Below, piece after piece: positions 7,769-14,301 of a stretch of 18,995 bases of DNA. Position numbers and translations under genes: made by a program. A model generated the notes under the pieces. That model was not told the origin of the DNA. It searched no databases and worked only from the letters and a program-made list of their open reading frames with translations. Numbering within the stretch: the first letter of the stretch is position 1; every line of letters starts with the position of its first letter. Source of the stretch: CAZXTR01 sp964643615 (GTDB lineage: Bacteria > Pseudomonadota > Alphaproteobacteria > CAAHEQ01 > UBA3637); contig CAZXTR010000014.1 of NCBI GenBank assembly GCA_964643615.1, positions 1-18,995 of the forward strand. The letters are read 5' to 3'.

Positions 7769-9631
7769 CTAAGGATACAACGCTTCTATTTCTTTTATTT
7801 CTGGAATCTTTGGGTTAACAATTTCACGACAATCTCCGTACTTAAAAGCATTTTTATCAAAGTCTGTATTATCCAACAAACGCAAATTATGTCTTGCATC
7901 CAAATAAAGTCCCAAGGACGCATCTTCGGCTTTCATGAACCAATCTTTAGCTTGCTTTAAATCTTGTTCGACTCCTGTCCCCGTTGCATATAAAATACCT
8001 AGCATATTCATAGACGCAGGATATCCAAGTTGAGCTCCCATTTGCGCCCAAGAGTAAGCTTGAGAATCATTTTTTTCTTCCCCCTGCATCAAAGTGTATG
8101 TCCGAACACAAAAAGCTTGTTCTTTTTTTAAAATAGAGAGTTTATCCCTTGCCGTTTGAGCACTAATATAAGTCAATGCATTTTGGACTATCGCACGATC
8201 GGCAGGATTCTTCGAATCAAAAAGCCGTTCAACCTCACTCATCAAGGATGGAATATAATCAGATTTTTGGTAGTGGCCGAGCAAATAAAGTAATTTATTG
8301 TTTTTATTTTCTAAAGCCCAATCTCCCCAGGTCGCCCAATCTTGCAATAAACATTCTCTCATCCCTCTGAATGGTTTAGATAAATCGTCTAACAATTCTA
8401 CGCTATTAACCAGTTTTTCGCACATATCTGATGTAAAATTAACTTTATACACAGGCAATGCTTGCAAAGATTTTAAAGATTGTATCGAAGCGGGGTCTTG
8501 ATTTTGGCAAATATCAATACATTCACTTTCTTGCTTTTGGAACAATAAAACATACCTCTCTGCCGACTTTAACAAAATGACAGCGGTCGGACGAATTTCT
8601 TGAACCAAATATCCCGATGAAGTAAGATTCATTAACGAAACAGTTTCCTCCTCTCCACTGAGGTTGCGAAGGGTTGCTTCTTTTTTATTTTTGTCAATTT
8701 CAGTGATAATATAGGGTTTCAATACTTGTGTTTTATACCAAGATAAAACGGAAGGACAATCGCAAAAAGCACCCTCCGTTTTTTCTTCTTTTTCCACAGA
8801 TAGTGCCTTACAAGAATCCAAACGAGCATCCATTTGTTCCATCACATCGTTTTTTTTCATGCGTCCGCTTTTTAAAAGATCTAATAAACCGATAATTTCT
8901 TCAGCAGCAGGACACCCTTGAGCAACGGCCTTCCAGCAATACTTCTCGGACAAAGCAAGCAAATCTTGTCCCCCTTCTTTGAAAAGAATAATAGATAAAG
9001 CGTGGGCAGCTTCTGGACTTCCCAAATTAGTAGCGACATCCAAATAACCATACGCCCTAGAAAAATCTTGTTCTACATATTTTCCCCTAAAATAAATCAA
9101 CCCCAGTTCCTTCAAAACCTTCAACACAGTTTCTTCTTCTTCTGTCCGAATAAAATTCTTTCCACTCAAATCGTTAAGCCCTACGATTTTTTCTAACTTA
9201 CCAACATAAGCAGGATAATTTTCTGATTGTTTTTTTTGATGAGCTACTACGTACAAGGCTGGAATATAACCGAGTTCAGCAGATTTCTGGCAATAAAGTG
9301 CACCAAATTCGTGAGTCGGATATCTTTGGCAAAGTTGGTAGATAGCCTTTTTATATCCTTTCTGACTTACAAAAGACGCCCAATTTTTCCAAGCATCCGA
9401 TTCGTCATCAAATCCACAGGCCTCGTAAATCCAGGACATTTCTTTTGTCTCTGCTAAACCAATCAAAGTTTTACATTTATCCGCGGCGATAACAGCCACT
9501 TTATTTTTAACAACAAAATCTTGAATTCCTATTTCCTGATCTGTTTGTTTTTGTTCAACTGCATCTTGTGCTTTAGTAATTGTCGCAAATAAAATGTTTA
9601 AACAAAGAATAGAAAAAAATAAATACCTCAA
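7769..9631 (-). CDS. Large exported Sel1-repeat protein (TTG start)
   Basis: A 620-residue protein with a signal peptide (hydrophobic core about 4-17, cleavage likely after Ala21). Degenerate Sel1/TPR-like repeats appear around 160-250 (FRGKYVEQDFSRAYGYLD, GSPEAAHALS) and a clear pair near the C-terminus (AYSWAQMGAQLGYPASMNML, then LYATGTGVEQDLKQAKDWF). Between them is a cysteine-containing region of unknown fold (about 270-400) with a short beta-rich stretch, TEIDKNKKEATLRNLSGEEE. The start codon is TTG: the GGGGAGGG sequence seven bases upstream strongly supports it, and no ATG fits. It is probably the first gene of the leftward cluster that includes the CxxC membrane protein. It is a paralogue-type relative of the smaller Sel1 protein at 4083-5027, though not a close copy. 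No interaction partner can be inferred. Confidence 0.8.
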   Translation of the reverse strand: MRYLFFSILCLNILFATITKAQDAVEQKQTDQEIGIQDFVVKNKVAVIAADKCKTLIGLAETKEMSWIYEACGFDDESDAWKNWASFVSQKGYKKAIYQLCQRYPTHEFGALYCQKSAELGYIPALYVVAHQKKQSENYPAYVGKLEKIVGLNDLSGKNFIRTEEEETVLKVLKELGLIYFRGKYVEQDFSRAYGYLDVATNLGSPEAAHALSIILFKEGGQDLLALSEKYCWKAVAQGCPAAEEIIGLLDLLKSGRMKKNDVMEQMDARLDSCKALSVEKEEKTEGAFCDCPSVLSWYKTQVLKPYIITEIDKNKKEATLRNLSGEEETVSLMNLTSSGYLVQEIRPTAVILLKSAERYVLLFQKQESECIDICQNQDPASIQSLKSLQALPVYKVNFTSDMCEKLVNSVELLDDLSKPFRGMRECLLQDWATWGDWALENKNNKLLYLLGHYQKSDYIPSLMSEVERLFDSKNPADRAIVQNALTYISAQTARDKLSILKKEQAFCVRTYTLMQGEEKNDSQAYSWAQMGAQLGYPASMNMLGILYATGTGVEQDLKQAKDWFMKAEDASLGLYLDARHNLRLLDNTDFDKNAFKYGDCREIVNPKIPEIKEIEALYP

Positions 9632-9712
9632 TGTGAACCCTCCCCGTTTTTAATGAAAGTCTAACATAAATAGAAAAAAGAACAACAAAAAATTGTTTTT
9701 TTTAATTTATTC

Positions 9713-9741
9713 TTGCCTTCATGAGATTTTAACGATAATTT
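9713..9741 (+). promoter_or_regulatory. Probable promoter of the PAS-GGDEF-like gene
   Basis: TTGCCT (9713-9718) and TAATTT (9736-9741) are separated by 17 bases. They lie just upstream of the AAGGAG ribosome-binding site at about 9748-9753. The match is moderate and the region is AT-rich, so this is tentative. The transcript leader would be only about 14 bases long. Confidence 0.4.
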
Positions 9742-9761
9742 AAAAAGAAGGAGTGTTAGTG

Positions 9762-10646
9762 ATGACAGAAAAAAATGCAATTTTATCTCAACTGACAAAT
9801 TTCTTTTTAAACAATACATGCTCACTTCTTTTTGTTATAAAAAACGGAAAGATTTTGGATTTAAACGATTCTGTATTACATACACTCTCTTTTAATAAAA
9901 AAGACTTACAAGGGAAACGTTTCCTTTCTTTGGTGCACGAAGACTGTCTTTCAGATGTTGCTACAGCATTAGAATCGCAAAATACAATCCATAATAACAT
10001 CACAATAAAATTTCACTCAAAATCAAGCCAATACATCACAACGGGAGCGCGAATCATCCCCATTTTGATTAACAAAGAGAAGGCGTCTTTTGTTGAAGCA
10101 ACGAATCAGATGGCAATTGTCAACTTAGAAAAAAGAATTCAAATACTTAAGGAACGCAATCAACAACTTGCTCCGATTAATGCCGACACAAATCTGCCAA
10201 CATTGGTTTTGTTTAACGACAGAGTAGGACAAAGCATTTTAAGAGGGCTACGCGAGGCGCGCGGGGTACTCGCAAACGTCCAATCTTTCATTTTGATAAC
10301 AATTATCAATATCAAAGGATTAAATGATATTGAAAATCAATACGGAGAAGAAGCTCGACACTTTATAATAAACACACTTATTTCTCGCTTTAATTCATCC
10401 ATTCGTACCGTAGATACTCTTGCTAAAGGGGATGGTGACAGTTTTTACTTCTTATTCGAAGGCGTGCGCAACAAAGATAACATCAATATGATAACGACAA
10501 GATTGGCAAATTGCACACGACTACCTATTAATTATAAAGACAATTCTCTTTATGTTGAGCTAGAAATGGGTTTTTCTACCTTTCCTGAACAAGGCACAAG
10601 TCCAACAGCCCTAATTAAGTCCGCAAAATTAAAAATGTCTCAATAG
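9762..10646 (+). CDS. PAS domain plus degenerate GGDEF domain protein
   Basis: 294 residues from the ATG at 9762, chosen because AAGGAG lies eight bases before it; a GTG at 9753 overlaps the ribosome-binding site and is rejected. Residues about 15-115 resemble a PAS fold (VIKNGKILDLNDSVLHTLSF, then FLSLVHEDC). The C-terminal half aligns with a GGDEF domain: the entry motif DTNLPTLVLFNDRV (about 142-155), a helix-turn NIKGLNDIENQYG, and a final SKAG-like GFSTFPEQGTSP. The signature loop reads AKGDGDSF where ARLGGDEF is expected, so the first Gly is Asp and the catalytic Glu is Ser. The metal-binding Asp near the first strand also appears lost. It is therefore unlikely to make cyclic di-GMP, and may be a non-catalytic sensor or a decaying gene. 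There is no membrane segment. The gene ends seven bases into the convergent lipoprotein gene. Confidence 0.8.
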   Translation: MTEKNAILSQLTNFFLNNTCSLLFVIKNGKILDLNDSVLHTLSFNKKDLQGKRFLSLVHEDCLSDVATALESQNTIHNNITIKFHSKSSQYITTGARIIPILINKEKASFVEATNQMAIVNLEKRIQILKERNQQLAPINADTNLPTLVLFNDRVGQSILRGLREARGVLANVQSFILITIINIKGLNDIENQYGEEARHFIINTLISRFNSSIRTVDTLAKGDGDSFYFLFEGVRNKDNINMITTRLANCTRLPINYKDNSLYVELEMGFSTFPEQGTSPTALIKSAKLKMSQ

Positions 10647-10753
10647 TAACTTATTGGGTAAACACTACCATCAGGGGGGGTAGGATTGCTCTGTCGTCCA
10701 CACGCACACAAAGCACAAAACAATAACGCAATAAAAAAAAACTTTATTTTCAT
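10640..10753 (-). CDS. Small LptM-like lipoprotein (37 residues)
   Basis: A 37-codon gene read on the minus strand. The peptide begins MKIKFFFIALLF and has the lipobox LCAC with lipidated Cys18. The mature part is CGRQSNPTPPDGSVYPISYY, rich in Pro and Tyr. This layout (CG-R/K, a proline cluster, then a YP near the end) matches the LptM/YifL family, small outer-membrane lipoproteins that help assemble the LptD-LptE lipopolysaccharide translocon. AAAGGA lies seven bases before the ATG. In many alphaproteobacteria such a gene lies between argH and lysA, and neither is found here. It overlaps the convergent GGDEF-like gene by seven bases. Family assignment is by pattern from memory; that it is a lipoprotein gene is well supported. 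Confidence 0.65.
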   Translation of the reverse strand: MKIKFFFIALLFCALCACGRQSNPTPPDGSVYPISYY

Positions 10754-10846
10754 CCTAAAATCCTTTATCGCTTTGTTATAAAATATTCACAATTTTTTAT
10801 TGTTTATCTTATTTTTTTTCATTTAGCAACCTAAAAACTCAAAACA

Positions 10847-11295
10847 ATGAAAAAAGCACTTCTTTTATAATGGTAAACTAACTACGAACATTGCCAATCA
10901 TCCTCGTTTACAACGAAAACAAAGAAGCAATCTTGGTTTCGTTCTTCCAAAGAAAAGTCATTGTTTTAAATTTTTTGAAACCTTTCTGCCGTTTTTGTTT
11001 AATAGAACTTCCCACACTTGATCCTTTAGTTTCCAAATAAAACGGCCGACCGTTTCAATTAGTTGCGATATCTGAAGATGAAGACATTTCCAACATTACT
11101 CGTACTTTTTATGAACGTTGTTTAAAAAATCTTACATTTGCTTTTAACAAAGACAAAGCGGCATTAATTGCTGTTGGAAGGAAAAGTACCACGAATCTTA
11201 TGGATTGATAAAAATGGCCACAAATTGGATTTATTCAAGAGTTGAGCAATTTTAAATCTTTTGAGCTCCCAAAACAAATAGAAGATCTATTCTGA
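10847..11295 (+). pseudogene. Decayed TlpA/ResA-like thiol-disulfide oxidoreductase
   Basis: The plus-strand frame from 10882 to 11295 reads as a thioredoxin-fold protein of the TlpA/ResA/DsbE type but is broken. Recognisable in order are KEAILVSFFQRKVIVLNF, then FCRFC with the CxxC at 10987-10998, LIELPTLDPLVSK, GRPFQLVAISEDED and TFAFNKDKAALIAVG, and finally IGFIQE and QIEDLF at the end. The usual Trp before the CxxC is Phe. In-frame stops occur at 11038-11040, 11206-11208 and 11209-11211. A short +1-frame stretch, LWIDKNGHK (11198-11224), shows a compensating pair of small indels where the family has FLIDKNG. A possible original signal-peptide start, MKKALLL, lies at 10847 in another frame. 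It faces away from the small lipoprotein gene. It is certainly not a functional full-length protein. Confidence 0.8.
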
Positions 11296-11327
11296 ACTTT
11301 TTGTCATAAAACAATCACAAAAATGTA

Positions 11328-11356
11328 TTGATTTTATCAAATCTTTTCGCTATCTT
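11328..11356 (+). promoter_or_regulatory. Promoter of fabI
   Basis: TTGATT (11328-11333) and TATCTT (11351-11356) have a 17-base spacer. Initiation would be near 11363, giving a leader of about 25 bases with an AAAGGA ribosome-binding site before the ATG at 11388. It lies just beyond the end of the tlpA-like pseudogene, so fabI does not depend on that gene for transcription. Confidence 0.55.
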
Positions 11357-11387
11357 TAAAAGAGAGAAGAAATAAAGGAAAATATAA

Positions 11388-12215
11388 ATGACAGAAAAAT
11401 TAATGCAAAACAAACGTGGGTTAATCATGGGCGTTGCAAATGACCATTCCATTGCATGGGGAATTGCAAAAGCTGTTGCAGAACAAGGAGCACAAATTGC
11501 TTTCACCTATCAAGGAGAAAGCCTAGAGCGGAGAGTAAGGCCCTTAGTGGAAACTTTAGAAGATTCATTGTTGTTGCCTTGCGATGTCACAAACTCCCAA
11601 AGCATGGATTTTGTGTTCAATGCATTAAAAGAAAAATGGGGAAGTATAGATTTCGTCTTACATGCTATTGCCTTTTCAGACAAAAATGAATTAAAAGGAC
11701 GTTACGTCGATACTACACCAGAGAATTTTTCAAAAAGTCTTTTGATTTCTGCCTATTCTTTTACAGATGTTTGTAAGAGGGCTTCTGAACTTATGACAAA
11801 TGGAGGTTCTTGTGCCACGCTTACCTATTTAGGTGCCGAAAAATATATGCCAAATTATAACGTTATGGGTGTTGCCAAAGCAGCATTAGAAGCATCTATT
11901 CACTTCATTGCCTATGACCTAGGAGAAAAGAATATTCGAGTCAATGCCATTTCTGCTGGGCCTATTCGCACGTTAGCTGCCGCGGGAATTGGAGATTTTA
12001 GGCAGATTCTAGCCTGGAATGAACTCAATAGTGCACTTAGAAAAAACATCACAATTGAAGACGTTGGGAAAACGGGGCTTTATTTGCTCAGCGACCTATC
12101 TTCCGGTGTTACAAGTGAAATCATCCATGTTGATTCTGGATATCACAAACAAGGAATGATCAACCCTAAAAACACAAAAGAGATTGCCAAATTATTAAAT
12201 TCGTTTACGGCGTAA
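11388..12215 (+). CDS. fabI: Enoyl-[acyl-carrier-protein] reductase (NADH) FabI
   Basis: A 275-residue short-chain dehydrogenase of the FabI subgroup, which reduces enoyl-ACP in the last step of each fatty-acid elongation cycle. The cofactor loop is MGVANDHSIAWGIA (14-27). Next come FTYQGESLERRVRPL, CDVTN, and the active site LTYLGAEKYMPNYNVMGVAK with Tyr147, Tyr157 and Lys164, which match the E. coli Tyr146, Tyr156 and Lys163. The substrate loop ISAGPIRTLAAAGIGDF (188-204) and the terminal VDSGYH are intact. The spacing of the two tyrosines and lysine is that of FabI rather than FabG (Y-x3-K). AAGGA lies eight bases before the ATG. It is convergent with the secreted-protein gene, with four bases between the stops, and has its own promoter at 11328-11356. 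It is the target class for triclosan-type inhibitors. Confidence 0.96.
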   Translation: MTEKLMQNKRGLIMGVANDHSIAWGIAKAVAEQGAQIAFTYQGESLERRVRPLVETLEDSLLLPCDVTNSQSMDFVFNALKEKWGSIDFVLHAIAFSDKNELKGRYVDTTPENFSKSLLISAYSFTDVCKRASELMTNGGSCATLTYLGAEKYMPNYNVMGVAKAALEASIHFIAYDLGEKNIRVNAISAGPIRTLAAAGIGDFRQILAWNELNSALRKNITIEDVGKTGLYLLSDLSSGVTSEIIHVDSGYHKQGMINPKNTKEIAKLLNSFTA

Positions 12216-12219
12216 TGGT

Positions 12220-12897
12220 TTAACTTTCTCTAGAGTCAGATGAAACAACCTTTGCACTATCCGAAAAAGGATGTTCTGGATAACTTCCTAAATCGATGCC
12301 TTTTTGATTCATGTGTTGCATCAACATATCCATACAATTTAAAAGCACATCCGAACTTTTAGGAATCAAGGAGTCTGCTTGACCTTTTTTAAAACGTAAA
12401 GTTGAAGAAAGCGCAGGTTGGTTTTGTTGAATTGCCATTTTATCAAATAATGTAATTAACGTATCTCCATTATTGGAAGCTTCTGTATAATAGCCCAAAC
12501 AATAAGGTAAATCTAAGACTTCTGCATCTTGAGGGAGCACAACTTCATTTTTTTGCAAGGCAGAAACAGTCCCTTGGACAACCCCCAAACAAAAAAGCTT
12601 CGTTTTATCAGAAGCTTCAATTGCTTTACCATCTTGCTTCCCTTCTGCAAAAGACAACTTTTTTGAAAAAGGCTCAGATGCCCCTAATACCGCACTTTTT
12701 CCGTCTAAAAATCGGATGATTCCAGAGGACTTTTCGTCTTTGGAAAAACCTTCATAATACCCTAAACAATATGCAAAGCTGTCTACACTGTTTGTTTTGG
12801 AAGTTTCCAAAAGCATCTCCGGTGTTTGCTCTGCCTTTAACGGCAACAGGAACAAAAACGACACGAATAAACAACTTAAATAAATTTTTTTCAGCAT
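12220..12897 (-). CDS. Exported protein with two tandem cysteine-containing repeats
   Basis: A 225-residue protein with a clear signal peptide (core 5-20, cleavage likely after LKA22). The mature part is an internal duplication: residues 43-110 and 132-195 both open with the identical hexapeptide YCLGYY. Both then carry an I/L-x-x-x-F-D-K-type strand, a motif of the form L-x-F-x-x-G-x-x-D, and a second cysteine about 55-60 residues after the first (Cys44/Cys103 and Cys133/Cys188). Each repeat could hold one disulfide. No known family is recognised. The pattern loosely recalls Rap1a/Tai-like exported domains, which have paired cysteines, but that is only a suggestion. AGGGAG lies six bases before the ATG. 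It is monocistronic by position, convergent with fabI and divergent from the ZIP transporter. Confidence 0.75.
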   Translation of the reverse strand: MLKKIYLSCLFVSFLFLLPLKAEQTPEMLLETSKTNSVDSFAYCLGYYEGFSKDEKSSGIIRFLDGKSAVLGASEPFSKKLSFAEGKQDGKAIEASDKTKLFCLGVVQGTVSALQKNEVVLPQDAEVLDLPYCLGYYTEASNNGDTLITLFDKMAIQQNQPALSSTLRFKKGQADSLIPKSSDVLLNCMDMLMQHMNQKGIDLGSYPEHPFSDSAKVVSSDSRES

Positions 12898-13283
12898 AGA
12901 TTTCTCCCTTTTTCATTAAAGAGTAAACGTTTTTTTTTAAATAGCAAGAACTAAAAACATCTCTTTACTTCAAATATTGTCATTATATTTCACATTTCTT
13001 TTTTTATCAACAACAGAATAAAGGCCATCTTTTAATATAATTTTATAGTTTTTATCATATTCAGTTTCAAGTCAAGTACCTATAATGCATTAAGCGAGGG
13101 CTCTAATTCTCCATCTAGAGCCACTTAATATTTATTATAAAACATAACTCGACTAACTCTTTAAATTAACCTACAAAACAAGCTAGAAAGTTTTATTACC
13201 TCAAAAATAACAAATATTCTTGTTGATTTTACTAAAAATAAAGCATTTTAAGATTACTTTACTTAAAAAGTAAGGAAAATAAA
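12898..13283. other. 386-base AT-rich intergenic region
   Basis: This is the divergent spacer between the repeat-containing exported protein gene and the ZIP transporter gene. It should hold both promoters, but several weak AT-rich matches compete and I could not choose. The one structured element is an imperfect inverted repeat at 13090-13128. No small gene with a convincing ribosome-binding site was found. Confidence 0.5.
13090..13128. repeat. Imperfect inverted repeat (hairpin)
   Basis: A 7-bp stem, GGCTCTA (13099-13105) with TAGAGCC (13116-13122), encloses a 10-base loop. Beyond a small asymmetric internal loop (CGAG opposite A), an outer stem of TTAAG with CTTAA follows. No T-run follows on either strand, so it is not an obvious intrinsic terminator. 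It could be an operator or an mRNA leader structure. Confidence 0.4.
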
Positions 13284-14093
13284 ATGGAATTTAACAATCA
13301 ATCTATAGCCTTTTTTCTAACATCAGTTGCAGGAATAGCAACTTGCTTTGGAGCTTTTGCATTATTTTTTATTAGAAAAGCTAATCTTAGATTTTTATCT
13401 TTTGCCTTGGCTTTTTCTGCCGGTGTAATGGTATTTCTAGCTTTTGCCGAGCTTTTACCAGAGGGATACAAAAAAATAGCTAAAACAAGCAGCTTAAATC
13501 CTAAACTAATCACAATGATTTTCTTTATTTTAGGAATGATTATAATTTTAATTATTGATAAGCTAACTGGCTATTTTATTGATCCCCACGCCTCTCAGGA
13601 ACAGAAAAAAGTGTCTGAGGTTATTAAGGAAAGTAAAGCTCAGGTTAACAAAAAAAGATTGCTCAAAATAAGTGCTCTATCAAGCATGGCGATTATTTTG
13701 CATAATATTCCGGAAGGTATTGTAACTTTTTTCTCAAGCATTGATAATTTGCAGATTGGAATTACTGTCGCCTTTGCAATTATGCTGCATAATATTCCCG
13801 AAGGCATAAGCATCGCCGTTCCGATTTATTGCGCTACAAGAAGCAAACAAAAAGCTATTTTATTCACCCTTATTGCTGCAATTGCTGAACCCTTAGGAGC
13901 CTTAATCGGCTGTTATGTTTTTATACCTTATCCAGAATTAATATTAGGCAAGATTTTAGCTTTTACGGCGGGGATAATGATATTTTTATCTTTTGACGAA
14001 TTGTTGCCCTCAGCGAAACGATACAGCCAGAGACACGAAGCCATTTACGGCATAATCTTTGGCATAATAATTGTAGCCCTAAGCTTGTCTTGA
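13284..14093 (+). CDS. ZIP-family divalent metal transporter (ZupT-like)
   Basis: A 269-residue polytopic membrane protein with about eight hydrophobic spans. The ZIP signature helices carry HNIPEG twice (140-145 and 169-174), and AEPLGA (201-206) matches the third metal-contact segment of ZupT-type transporters. These residues form the binuclear metal site that moves Zn2+, and often Fe2+ or Mn2+, inward across the cytoplasmic membrane. The cytoplasmic loop after span 3 (about 99-127) is short and charged, with a single DPH rather than a His-rich stretch. AAGGA lies about seven bases before the ATG. It stands alone and is convergent with argS. Base composition looks somewhat more AT-rich than neighbouring housekeeping genes, by eye only. 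Zinc specificity is an inference from the family. Confidence 0.87.
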   Translation: MEFNNQSIAFFLTSVAGIATCFGAFALFFIRKANLRFLSFALAFSAGVMVFLAFAELLPEGYKKIAKTSSLNPKLITMIFFILGMIIILIIDKLTGYFIDPHASQEQKKVSEVIKESKAQVNKKRLLKISALSSMAIILHNIPEGIVTFFSSIDNLQIGITVAFAIMLHNIPEGISIAVPIYCATRSKQKAILFTLIAAIAEPLGALIGCYVFIPYPELILGKILAFTAGIMIFLSFDELLPSAKRYSQRHEAIYGIIFGIIIVALSLS

Positions 14094-14301
14094 TTTAAAC
14101 ATCAAAAAAAATCTTAATTTTATCAGATAAGAGGCTTGCCTTTATGAGCATAAGTTCATAATGACTCAATGCGGAATATGGGAAGAGCAAGAAAATGTCG
14201 AATGATAATCAATCTCCGAATGGCTGAAATTTATAAGCCGAAACATTTTAAAGAAAAACTTTTATCTCATATCCACTTCGATTGTTATATACCTATAATT
14301 T

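Noticed and set aside
9681..9705. A short inverted repeat followed by a T-run between the large Sel1 gene and the GGDEF-like gene
   Set aside because: The stem is only about five A-T-rich base pairs and lies between divergent genes, where a terminator has no role.
12898..13283. A CRISPR array or mobile-element end in the AT-rich gap
   Set aside because: There are no regularly spaced repeats, no transposase remnant and no flanking target duplication. Only one hairpin is present.
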